Shown: in pieces, positions 7,776 to 13,196 of the stretch
How the letters are laid out: the number at the start of each line of letters is the position of its first letter
Numbering within the stretch: position 1 is the first letter of the stretch
NCBI GenBank assembly: GCA_003545625.1
Contig: DODH01000254.1
Coordinates: 1-13,196, forward strand
From: Nitrospina sp.
Lineage (GTDB): Bacteria > Nitrospinota > Nitrospinia > Nitrospinales > VA-1
Reading direction: 5' to 3'
Length of the DNA: 13,196 bases
Made by a program: the position numbers and the translations under genes
Notes under the pieces: model-generated
The model's database searches: none
The model's input: the letters and a program-made list of their open reading frames with translations, nothing else
What the model was told of the DNA's origin: nothing

Positions 7776-7795
7776 ATTTTTGCGCAAAATTTTTT
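7776..7795 (+). terminator. weak AT-rich hairpin with T-tract after the SGNH gene
   Basis: ATTTT (7776-7780) pairs with AAAAT (7786-7790) around TGCGC and is followed by five T residues, starting three bases after the stop codon. The inner TTTTGCGCAAAA is a perfect palindrome. The stem is AT-rich, so termination would be weak. Confidence 0.35.
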
Positions 7796-7842
7796 ATGGG
7801 TGCCTCTAAAAATTGTTTTTGGCCATGAGCGACCCTTATGAA

Positions 7843-7868
7843 TTTTGGACACGAATAGTAGTCCAAAA
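7843..7868. promoter_or_regulatory. 8-bp inverted repeat in the acyltransferase leader
   Basis: TTTTGGAC (7843-7850) and GTCCAAAA (7861-7868) are perfect inverted repeats separated by 10 bases, ending 48 bases before the acyltransferase ATG. The spacing fits either an operator for a dimeric regulator or an RNA hairpin. There is no T-run, so it is not a terminator. Confidence 0.4.
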
Positions 7869-7916
7869 GGTCTGCGAGTTGCCCGAGGCTAAATTATCGA
7901 ATAAATAGAGACCTCT

Positions 7917-8672
7917 ATGAAACATTGTCTTGCGGTCATTCGAATAGGTGCTTATATAGGAGTGTTCGGCATGTTTGTGGTTATCGGAGCATGCGGGCAT
8001 ATTTTATTTTTTATGTCACAGGCGCGACTGTTAAAGTGGATTGCTTTTTTTGCGCAATGGTGGGCTCGCGTAACTTGTCTGATCTTCAATATCCAAATTC
8101 ACATTGAAGGAGATGCAAATATAAAATCAGGATCGCTGATTGTCGCCAACCATGTGGGTTCGCCGGATATTTTTATCCTGGGGGCGTGTTTTAAAGGTTT
8201 CTTTGTCTCGAAAGCCGAAATCGCTGATTGGCCTCTGTTCAACTGGTTGGCCAGGCTGGGACGGACCATCTTCGCCGACAGGAGCAAACGCCATCAAGTG
8301 AAGGCCGTCATCCGTGAAATTGAGGAACGGTTAAACGCTGACCATTCTGTGATATTGTTTCCCGAAGCCCAGGCGACCGATGGCACGGATGTAGTGTCTT
8401 TCAAGTCGGCGGTGTTTGAGGCGGCGGTTCTTGCCAGCCGGCCTGTGGTGCCCGTGACGATTCGTTATCATGATGGGCACAGGCCAACGATCGCCTATTA
8501 TGGGGACAGTTTTTTCGAACATATCATTAGACTGCTGAAAACCCCCCGGCTTCAAGCGACCGTAATGGTCTTGCCAGAAATTTCAGCGGGTCCGAACCGG
8601 CAAACTCTGACAGAAAAAAGTTATAGGGCTATTCGCGACAAGGTTATACAGAACACCCCTCAATCTGCGTGA
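7917..8672 (+). CDS. 1-acyl-glycerol-3-phosphate acyltransferase family protein (PlsC-like)
   Basis: A 251-residue membrane-associated acyltransferase of the PlsC/AGPAT family, which moves an acyl chain to a lysophospholipid or lyso-aminolipid in membrane lipid synthesis. An N-terminal hydrophobic hairpin (about 7-35) anchors it. Motif I is NHVGSPD, with the catalytic HX4D pair His79/Asp84. Motif II is GRTIFADR. Motif III is FPEAQATDG (148-156), where the usual FPEG glycine is alanine. Motif IV is RPVVPVTIRY. The FPE-x-x-x-TDG pattern is also seen in lyso-ornithine lipid acyltransferases (OlsA), so the acceptor cannot be fixed from sequence. The ATG at 7917 is preceded only by a weak GAGACC sequence. 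The gene has its own leader and is followed by 81 bases with no clear terminator. Confidence 0.85.
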   Translation: MKHCLAVIRIGAYIGVFGMFVVIGACGHILFFMSQARLLKWIAFFAQWWARVTCLIFNIQIHIEGDANIKSGSLIVANHVGSPDIFILGACFKGFFVSKAEIADWPLFNWLARLGRTIFADRSKRHQVKAVIREIEERLNADHSVILFPEAQATDGTDVVSFKSAVFEAAVLASRPVVPVTIRYHDGHRPTIAYYGDSFFEHIIRLLKTPRLQATVMVLPEISAGPNRQTLTEKSYRAIRDKVIQNTPQSA

Positions 8673-8729
8673 TCGTATCTGAGTTTTTTATGATGGACTT
8701 TAAAATCAAAATGACGTTACATTGATCGA

Positions 8730-8735
8730 TATAAT
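8730..8735 (+). promoter_or_regulatory. possible -10 box for the gamma-carbonic anhydrase gene
   Basis: TATAAT, in the same CGATATAAT context as the nadB promoter, lies 18 bases before the ATG. No -35 with good spacing is seen (ATGACG at 8711 leaves only 13 bp). The AAAGGG at 8742-8747 is a suitable ribosome binding site 6 bases before the ATG. Confidence 0.35.
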
Positions 8736-8753
8736 TTCTCTAAAGGGTTCAAC

Positions 8754-9260
8754 ATGATTCATCCTTTTAAAGGTCAGAAACCGGAGATTGACGATTCTGC
8801 CCTGGTGGTGGAAAGCGCGCAGATCATCGGTGATGTAACGATTGGTGAAGAGAGCAGTGTGTGGTTCAACGCGGTGATTCGGGGGGATGTCAACCATATC
8901 CGTATTGGCAAGCGCACTAATATTCAGGATGGCTGTGTCCTGCACGTAGCACGCAAAACCCTGCCCTTGATTATTGGCGATGAAGTGACGGTGGGCCACA
9001 ACGTTACCCTGCACGCCTGCACTATCGGGTCGCAATGCCTCATCGGTATGGGCGCGATTGTTATGGATGGCTCGGAAGTGGGAGAACAGTCTATTGTAGC
9101 GGCTGGTTCCCTGGTGACCCCGAACACGAAAATTCCGCCGAAAAGCTTGGTGCTGGGGTCGCCGGCGAAAGTAAAGCGGCAACTGACTGAAGAAGAAATT
9201 CGCGGCATCCGTGAATCGGCCGCCAATTATGTCGGCGATATTGAAACCTACCTCGATTAA
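8754..9260 (+). CDS. gamma-class carbonic anhydrase-like hexapeptide protein (YrdA/PaaY type)
   Basis: A 168-residue left-handed beta-helix protein built from hexapeptide turns (IIGDVTIGEESSVW and onward) with a short C-terminal helix, of the gamma carbonic anhydrase-like family. These proteins form trimers with metal at subunit interfaces. The three expected zinc-binding histidines are present at His64 (VLHVA), His82 (VGHNV) and His87 (LHAC). WFNAVIRGDVNHIRIG, NIQDGCVLH and the closing GSPAKVKRQLTEEE are typical of the YrdA/PaaY/CaiE branch. The Cam-type acidic loop carrying the proton-shuttle glutamate of the Methanosarcina enzyme is not seen, so CO2 hydration is uncertain and the true substrate may differ. 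AAAGGG gives good ribosome binding 6 bases before the ATG. Confidence 0.88.
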   Translation: MIHPFKGQKPEIDDSALVVESAQIIGDVTIGEESSVWFNAVIRGDVNHIRIGKRTNIQDGCVLHVARKTLPLIIGDEVTVGHNVTLHACTIGSQCLIGMGAIVMDGSEVGEQSIVAAGSLVTPNTKIPPKSLVLGSPAKVKRQLTEEEIRGIRESAANYVGDIETYLD

Positions 9261-9310
9261 GGTTTATGAGAATCTTTATTTATGCTGTGATTTTTTCTAA
9301 GGCAATTCGA

Positions 9311-9331
9311 GGCCCTTACTTTATAAGGGCC
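9311..9331 (+). promoter_or_regulatory. strong hairpin in the leader of the phosphorylase gene
   Basis: GGCCCTTA (9311-9318) pairs perfectly with TAAGGGCC (9324-9331) around CTTTA. It lies 36 bases before the ATG at 9367 and 51 bases after the preceding stop. No T-run follows directly; the nearest is TTTTT about 20 bases downstream. It could end the upstream transcript inefficiently or shape the leader of the next gene. Confidence 0.45.
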
Positions 9332-9366
9332 GCTCATGGCCAGAAGCAATTTTTAGAGATGCACAT

Positions 9367-10260
9367 ATGACTGAATCCGTCCCGTTTACGGTTCCCATTG
9401 CGGTGATCGGTGGCAGTGGGGCCTATCATCTTCTCGCTGGGCAGGCCCTGGGACAGGAAAAGGCCTGTGAAGTCCTTGATACGCCTTATGGCAAAAGCGC
9501 TCCAATCCACTGTTTTAGTTTCGCCGACCAGGAATTTTTATTTTTGTCCCGCCATGGCGAAACCGATTATTCCCTGACGGCTCCGTTTGTGAACTACCGG
9601 GCTAATATTCGTGCCCTTAAAGATTGCGGCGTTCAAAGGATAATCTCCTGGTCGGGTCCGGGAATTATCAACACGACATTCAAGCCGGGAGATTTTGTCG
9701 TGCCGCACGATATCATTGATGAAACCCGTAACCGGGAGACTACGTTTTTCAAGGATACCGGCATCGGGTTCATTCGTATGAGCCAACCATTTTGTCCACA
9801 GATTGCCGCCGCCCTGCACGATACCCTGCATGCAAGCGGACTGCCCCATCATGAACAGGCGGTTTATGCCTGCACCGAAGGACCGCGTCTGGAAACCCCG
9901 GCAGAAATCAGGAAGCTCCGTATCCTGGGTGCCGATCTGGTAGGCATGACTCTTGCCCCGGAAGTCTTCCTGGCTCGGGAAATGGAAATCTGCTACACGC
10001 CGTTTTGTTACCTGACTAATTACGCCGAAGGGGTAAAGCCCAGAAAATTTAAAAAAGGCGAATTGTTTGAAGGCATGCAAACAGAAGAAGAACGAAAACA
10101 GGTTGACGCGGCGATACAAAAATTCCCCGAGTTGATCCGTGCGGGTTTTGAAAGTTTGCAAGGTGTCGAACGCACCTGCAATTGCCCGGATGCCCTGCGC
10201 CGCTACAAAGACAAAGGCCTGCTAGGCGCAGGGCCAGAGAGCAAGGACCCATTGCGCTGA
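9367..10260 (+). CDS. MTAP/PNP-family purine (thio)nucleoside phosphorylase
   Basis: A 297-residue cytoplasmic enzyme of the trimeric PNP/MTAP family, which splits purine nucleosides or 5'-methylthio-nucleosides with phosphate in purine and methionine salvage. Motifs in order are the phosphate loop GGSGAY (15-20), SRHGETD (61-67), VNYRANIRALK (75-85), EGPRLETPAEIRKLRILGAD (171-190), the ribose-contacting GMT (193-195) and PEVFLARE (198-205). The base-contacting region reads LTNYAEG, with Asn218 where methylthioadenosine phosphorylases carry Asp. This favours a 6-oxopurine substrate (methylthioinosine, inosine or guanosine). That is family-based inference, so I give no gene symbol. A C-terminal tail with CNC (271-273) is unassigned. 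The ribosome binding site is weak (AGAG at 9354-9357). Repeat C follows the gene. Confidence 0.85.
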   Translation: MTESVPFTVPIAVIGGSGAYHLLAGQALGQEKACEVLDTPYGKSAPIHCFSFADQEFLFLSRHGETDYSLTAPFVNYRANIRALKDCGVQRIISWSGPGIINTTFKPGDFVVPHDIIDETRNRETTFFKDTGIGFIRMSQPFCPQIAAALHDTLHASGLPHHEQAVYACTEGPRLETPAEIRKLRILGADLVGMTLAPEVFLAREMEICYTPFCYLTNYAEGVKPRKFKKGELFEGMQTEEERKQVDAAIQKFPELIRAGFESLQGVERTCNCPDALRRYKDKGLLGAGPESKDPLR

Positions 10261-10281
10261 TGACAAAACGGTTGCTCGCCA

Positions 10282-10379
10282 CCCCCCAAGTGAGGGGGCA
10301 AATAGCGATAGCTTATTAAGTCACCAACAGGGTTAGAGCGCTAAAAAAAGTTATTGTCCGCTGACCACACGCCTAGTGG
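10282..10379 (+). repeat. intergenic repeat copy C, between the phosphorylase and rhodanese genes
   Basis: The copy has the same order of parts as copies B and D but is more diverged. A C-run/G-run hairpin (CCCCC at 10282-10286 with GGGGG at 10294-10298) is followed by GGCAAATAGCGATAGCTTAT and then TAAGTC. A-rich AAAAAGTTATTG (10345-10356) comes next, and then the hairpin CCAC-ACGCCTA-GTGG (10365-10379). It lies between the convergent 3' ends of the phosphorylase and rhodanese genes. The CTAG hairpin faces the rhodanese gene. Confidence 0.5.
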
Positions 10380-10422
10380 ATTGCTCACTGAGTCCAGCGA
10401 GTTATGTCATTCATTAGCTTTC

Positions 10423-10440
10423 ATGCCCCGAATGGGGTAT
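10423..10440 (-). terminator. hairpin just downstream of the rhodanese gene
   Basis: ATGCCCC (10423-10429) and GGGGTAT (10434-10440) form a 7-bp stem with one G-T pair around GAAT, 8 bases past the rhodanese stop codon on the minus strand. No U-run follows on the minus strand, so it would be a poor intrinsic terminator and may instead protect the 3' end. Confidence 0.35.
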
Positions 10441-10448
10441 CACGCCGG

Positions 10449-10739
10449 TTAGTCGGGCCAGGCTTCGAACCCCCCGGTCATGCTATAGACCTCTTTGAAC
10501 CCATTTTGCGAGAGGTATTCGGCGGCACCACGGCTGGAGATACCGTGGTAGCAGTAAACTATCAGGGGTTTTTCCTTGTCGGTGGATTCGATGAACTCTT
10601 TAACATTTGTGTCATTCAGAGAAACCGCGCTGGGGATATGGCCAGCGGAGTAGGACCCAGGGTCGCGAATGTCGATCACGTTCACAGAGCCTTCTTCAAC
10701 CATTTCCTGCGCCTTGTGCGGGTCAAGTTCTTTAAACAT
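10449..10739 (-). CDS. single-domain rhodanese (GlpE-like thiosulfate sulfurtransferase)
   Basis: A 96-residue single-domain sulfurtransferase that accepts sulfane sulfur from thiosulfate or persulfides on an active-site cysteine and passes it to cyanide, thioredoxin or another thiol. The active loop is CYHGISS with Cys63, very close to the CYHGNSS loop of E. coli GlpE. VIDIRD (21-26), AGHIPSAV (32-39) and the closing GGFEAW complete the fold. I choose the ATG at 10739 because AAAAGGA lies 9 bases upstream. A GTG at 10760 is in frame, but that would make the ribosome binding site part of the coding region. The gene stands alone and is divergent from the TPR gene; no glp genes are nearby. The physiological partner is unknown. 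Confidence 0.88.
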   Translation of the reverse strand: MFKELDPHKAQEMVEEGSVNVIDIRDPGSYSAGHIPSAVSLNDTNVKEFIESTDKEKPLIVYCYHGISSRGAAEYLSQNGFKEVYSMTGGFEAWPD

Positions 10740-10870
10740 AGGGGATGGTCCTTTTATCACAATTAAAAAAAGTTAAATTCGCCTATCGGTTTTTCGCATC
10801 TTAAAAACAACCTGTTCGTCATTTAGATGATGGATGTAGCAAAAAGTTCCCTATTAAATGTCAGGTCAAA

Positions 10871-11542
10871 ATGAATTTAATACAACTGCAGGAAGGCTTT
10901 GAAGCCATTCGGTTAAAAGGCAATAGAGTGGAGACGGTGGAAAAGGTTGTTGAACTCGCCAATGCCTGCCAGCAGGTGAGAAAGTATGAGGCTGCAATTA
11001 CCTGTCTGAATAAGGTTTTACCAGATGTCCAGAAAGATGCAGGTCTGCTTGCAGTGGTAAAAACTGCTTTGGGAACCGCCTACTGGGAAAAAGCACAATT
11101 GCAAAAAGCCCTCAGTCATTTTGAGGAAGGGTTAACTTTATTTAAAGAGATCGATGATAAGCAAGGCATTGCTGCCATCCTCTCCATAGTGGGCATTACA
11201 TTCTGGAGAAAATGCGAATGGGAAAAGGCACTGGAAATTTTAAAAGACGCTTTGGGGCAAAATGGCGAGAAGAAAGTGGAACAACGTTTTGTATCTTTAT
11301 ATGGAGCGTTTGACCGGGGCATTGCCACTTTACAGAATCGGGTGCGTTTGGGACGGGAGCTTCAAAAACCTTTAAAAATTTTGCAACCGCTGTTTTCCAT
11401 GTGCCCCTTGTACTGGGTGATAGGGAACCATGAACAATTCAAGGTTTGTCTTGACGAATCGGTATCGCTGGCAGAACAACTGGGTAAGGCGGATATCCTG
11501 AATGCCGCTAAGGGTCTGATGCGGCTGGCTGACTCAGCCTGA
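10871..11542 (+). CDS. TPR-repeat protein of unknown function
   Basis: I do not recognise a named family. The 223-residue soluble protein consists largely of helical tetratricopeptide-type repeats. The units are roughly 22-55 (VEKVVELANACQQVRKYEAA), 61-94 (VKTALGTAYWEKAQLQKALS) and 101-131 (AAILSIVGITFWRKCEWEKA), with a degenerate one near 180-213. No signal peptide, membrane segment or catalytic motif is visible. Repeats of this kind bind peptides or partner proteins, so a scaffold role is the only fair inference. A middle stretch (about 132-178) interrupts the repeat register. The ribosome binding site is weak (CAGG before the ATG). The gene is divergent from the rhodanese gene, and its last 35 bases overlap the convergent methyltransferase gene. 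Coding over the overlap is supported on both strands. Confidence 0.7.
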   Translation: MNLIQLQEGFEAIRLKGNRVETVEKVVELANACQQVRKYEAAITCLNKVLPDVQKDAGLLAVVKTALGTAYWEKAQLQKALSHFEEGLTLFKEIDDKQGIAAILSIVGITFWRKCEWEKALEILKDALGQNGEKKVEQRFVSLYGAFDRGIATLQNRVRLGRELQKPLKILQPLFSMCPLYWVIGNHEQFKVCLDESVSLAEQLGKADILNAAKGLMRLADSA

Positions 11543-12446
11543 GCCAGGTCAGTTCATTTTTGTTTTGATACAGATGCAGGACCTGGCTGTTGGGGATGGC
11601 GGCAAATTTGTCGATGATCGAAAGATCCGGCTTACCTTTAAATTTAATGGTGCAGATAAAGTTTTTACAACTTCCAGACTCCACCCATCGCATGATCCAT
11701 TCATAAAGTTTTTCCGGGTAACAGATCACATCCGAGAACAGCCAGTCAATACGACGGTCCTGCGCCTGGAACTCTTCCGGCAGTAGTGTGAAAGCGTCGC
11801 GTTTCTGGAAAGACACTCCTTTCAATTCGGCGACCGATGGAGAAAGCGGCGAACGATCAATGCTTAAAACCTCCGCACCGCATTGGTGAATCACCCAGGC
11901 CCATCCCCCCGGACTGCCCCCCACGTCAATGCAAAACTCTCCCGGTTGCGGTGTCGTGCCTGCCAAGGTCAGGGCTTCGTACAGTTTTAAATAAGTGCGG
12001 TTGGGTGGGCCTTCTTTGTCTTCGATGAAATGCGCTTCGCCGTTCGGGAAAAGGCTGGAACATTCTGCCGATGCGAGTAGCGTATTTTCATCCAGAAGCG
12101 TGAAGCCCCCGAGCGGGGAAGTCGGTAAGGACGAAGGAAACGTAAAAGGCCTTTGTTGCGCAGTGTTTAATTTTTCCACAATCAGTTTTGCCCTGCGGTG
12201 CAATGTGTGGGAATACAGGCACCAGTTACGCTGAATGGTTTTCAATTTTTTAGCGGCATCATTTATTGAGTCGATATGAAGCGTCTGTGGGTTCAGCCAG
12301 ATATTTTGTGCCCAGTAAGCGTTTTTTACTGGCTGACTGGAAAGAATGAGCCGGTCATGGACAGCCATCACCCCTTCCAGTTCATTTAATAAAGGTTCTG
12401 TCAGGCCCTTCGCCGCCAGATAGGCGGATTGTATTTGTGGGCTCAT
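11508..12446 (-). CDS. RlmM-like/FtsJ-type 2'-O-ribose rRNA methyltransferase
   Basis: A 312-residue SAM-dependent RNA methyltransferase with the RlmM architecture: an N-terminal substrate-binding part followed by an FtsJ/RrmJ-like Rossmann domain. RlmM methylates the 2'-OH of C2498 in 23S rRNA. The SAM loop is CIDVGGSPGGW (172-182). The FtsJ-family K-D-K-E catalytic tetrad can be placed at Lys154 (TYLKLYEAL), Asp239 (FSDVICYPE), Lys268 (CTIKFKGK) and Glu298 (NKNELTWL). It is shorter than E. coli RlmM (about 366), with a reduced N-terminal region, so the exact nucleotide target is unproven. No ribosome binding site is evident before the ATG at 12446. The gene is divergent from rpsT and overlaps the TPR gene tail to tail by 35 bases. 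Confidence 0.8.
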   Translation of the reverse strand: MSPQIQSAYLAAKGLTEPLLNELEGVMAVHDRLILSSQPVKNAYWAQNIWLNPQTLHIDSINDAAKKLKTIQRNWCLYSHTLHRRAKLIVEKLNTAQQRPFTFPSSLPTSPLGGFTLLDENTLLASAECSSLFPNGEAHFIEDKEGPPNRTYLKLYEALTLAGTTPQPGEFCIDVGGSPGGWAWVIHQCGAEVLSIDRSPLSPSVAELKGVSFQKRDAFTLLPEEFQAQDRRIDWLFSDVICYPEKLYEWIMRWVESGSCKNFICTIKFKGKPDLSIIDKFAAIPNSQVLHLYQNKNELTWLRLSQPAASDP

Positions 12447-12538
12447 TTTAAAGTAGCAGTTTCATTTTTCTGCCCCCGGCAATGGAAAATCCATGGTCTT
12501 CATATTCCCTTGGAAAAATAGATTTTGCCCGCTGTAAC

Positions 12539-12567
12539 TTGACAATTTAGAAGGAATAAAGTATAAA
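12539..12567 (+). promoter_or_regulatory. strong sigma-70-type promoter of rpsT
   Basis: A perfect -35 TTGACA (12539-12544), a 17-bp spacer and -10 TATAAA (12562-12567) predict a start near 12574. This leaves a leader of about 67 bases before the rpsT start codon. Confidence 0.75.
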
Positions 12568-12627
12568 AATCAATTCGCTATTATCTGTCGCCCAATCTGG
12601 GATAGACGTGTTTTCAACTCCCAATAT

Positions 12628-12634
12628 AAAGGAG
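12628..12634 (+). promoter_or_regulatory. rpsT ribosome binding site that fixes the TTG start
   Basis: AAAGGAG lies 6 bases before TTG at 12641. Translation from this TTG gives the canonical S20 N-terminus MANHKSALKR; no ATG in frame could do so. Confidence 0.85.
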
Positions 12635-12640
12635 TAGTTT

Positions 12641-12904
12641 TTGGCTAATCATAAATCTGCATTGAAGCGCAACCGGCAAAACCATAAGAAAAATGAAAGA
12701 AACAAAGGGTATCGCACCTTGGTCAAGACGTTGTCCAAAAAAGTGCGTACCGAAGCTGAGGCGGGCAATAAAGAGCAGGCCCAAAAAGAATTAAAGACCG
12801 CTCAAAAAGCCATCGCCAAGGTTGGTGGTAAGGGCATTCTCCACGCCCGCGCCGCATCCCGCAAAATTTCCAGTCTCACCCGTTTGGTCAACCGCACCCC
12901 TTAA
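12641..12904 (+). CDS. rpsT: 30S ribosomal protein S20
   Basis: Small-subunit protein S20 (87 residues, as usual), a very basic three-helix protein that binds 16S rRNA early in 30S assembly. The N-terminus ANHKSALKRNRQNHKKNERN and the C-terminal GGKGILHARAASRKISSLTR are diagnostic. The start codon is TTG, as in E. coli rpsT, where the UUG is part of autoregulation of S20 synthesis. Here the same control is only suggested by the codon and the ~67-base leader. The gene has its own strong promoter. The TAA at 12902-12904 sits in the loop of a CCCC/GGGG hairpin at the edge of repeat D. holA is convergent downstream, an arrangement that keeps rpsT and holA adjacent but not co-transcribed. Confidence 0.97.
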   Translation: MANHKSALKRNRQNHKKNERNKGYRTLVKTLSKKVRTEAEAGNKEQAQKELKTAQKAIAKVGGKGILHARAASRKISSLTRLVNRTP

Positions 12905-12998
12905 CAGGGGGGGCAACTGGGCAAAAGCCCATCAAGCCGTCAAAGCTACTTGCTAGCCAGAGAAAGCCATTGCCAGTCGGCTCCACAACTAGTGGCAG
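12897..12998 (+). repeat. intergenic repeat copy D, between rpsT and holA
   Basis: Parts in order: CCCC-TTAACA-GGGG hairpin (12897-12910), TGGGC-AAAA-GCCCA hairpin (12918-12931), AAGCCG (12934-12939), AAAGCCATTGC (12963-12973) and CCAC-AACTA-GTGG hairpin (12983-12995). Positions 12913-12939 match copy B (reversed) at 26 of 27 bases. The element fills the whole gap between two convergent genes, and its ends contain both stop codons: TAA of rpsT in the first loop, and the TAG of holA in the last hairpin. Confidence 0.7.
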
Positions 12999-13196
12999 AG
13001 GTTGAGGATCAGGGTTTGCATCACTGCCGTAGGGTCCTTGGTAGTGGACTTCAAATTTCTATCAGCTTTAACCAATTCCAAATATCCACTGCGTAGTTGT
13101 TGTGTGCTGAACCGGCGAGTGTGTTGCAAAGCTTTTTCGACCACATAAGGATTGGCTCCCATTGCTTTCGCAATCTGATCTGATGGCAGGTTTTTT
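12989..13196 (-). CDS. holA: DNA polymerase III subunit delta, C-terminal part
   Basis: The window holds the last 68 codons of a minus-strand gene whose start lies beyond the right edge. The visible tail reads NLPSDQIAKAMGANPYVVEK, then ALQHTRRFSTQQLRSGYLEL, then a stretch beginning VKADRNLKSTTKDP, and ends in LILNLCH before TAG at 12989-12991. This is the C-terminal helical collar domain of HolA: the pattern IAKAMGxxPYVVEKAL, RRFS, L-E-L-V-KAD-LKS and the closing LILxLC is characteristic. Delta is part of the clamp loader that opens the beta sliding clamp during replication. Adjacency to rpsT is a commonly conserved arrangement and supports the call. The stop codon lies inside the CCAC...GTGG hairpin of repeat D. 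Confidence 0.85.
   Translation of the reverse strand, partial: KNLPSDQIAKAMGANPYVVEKALQHTRRFSTQQLRSGYLELVKADRNLKSTTKDPTAVMQTLILNLCH

Noticed and set aside
10740..10760. GTG at 10760 as the rhodanese start
   Set aside because: The region is better explained as leader: AAAAGGA forms a ribosome binding site 9 bases before the ATG at 10739, and the added residues are not part of the GlpE-like fold.
7000..12446. New multi-gene system in the middle and right parts of the window
   Set aside because: The genes have separate leaders, mixed strands and unrelated housekeeping-type functions, so nothing ties them into one system.
6843..12998. CRISPR array or integron attC sites
   Set aside because: The copies are kilobases apart, have no regular spacers, and lack the paired R-box cores of attC.

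Overview
This 13.2 kb window is ordinary, densely coded bacterial chromosome of about 50% GC. It looks like a Gram-negative organism. Supporting genes are an RlmM-like rRNA methyltransferase, GlpE-type rhodanese, FtsK, NadB, a PlsC-family acyltransferase and a periplasmic retropepsin-like protease with a DUF4124 segment. The mix, with a TMTC-like membrane protein bearing TPRs, would fit Nitrospinota or a deltaproteobacterial-type lineage. That placement is inference; there is no rRNA here to test it. I see no phage, transposase, CRISPR array, tRNA or rRNA gene.

Layout, left to right. (1) 160-1797 encodes a polytopic membrane protein of the TMTC/GT-C type with C-terminal TPRs. (2) 1984-6842 is a co-directional, overlapping set: nadB (L-aspartate oxidase), ftsK (DNA translocase) and a secreted aspartic protease-like protein. 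nadB has a near-consensus promoter that puts the transcription start at or next to its ATG. (3) 7000-10260 holds four plus-strand genes with their own leaders: an SGNH-like hydrolase, a lysophospholipid acyltransferase, a gamma-class carbonic anhydrase-like protein and a purine nucleoside/thionucleoside phosphorylase. (4) 10449-12446 holds a minus-strand GlpE-like rhodanese, a plus-strand TPR protein and a minus-strand RlmM-like methyltransferase whose 3' end overlaps the TPR gene. (5) rpsT (S20) starts with TTG and has a strong promoter. It converges on the 3' end of holA, which runs off the right edge.

The structure not explained by genes is a family of about 90-130 bp intergenic repeats. 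Clear copies lie at about 1842-1948, 6843-6969, 10282-10379 and 12897-12998, with a doubtful remnant at 1-130. Each has a conserved small hairpin (TGGGC-loop-GCCCA type), an AAGCCG-like box, an AAAGCCATTGC-like box and a CCAC...GTGG hairpin containing CTAG. They sit against stop codons, and the best copy is bounded by imperfect 12-bp inverted repeats. They resemble a MITE or REP-like element, or a structured 3'-end RNA, and are the item most worth following up. The protein-coding content is otherwise mainly housekeeping, and I find no convincing new multi-gene system.
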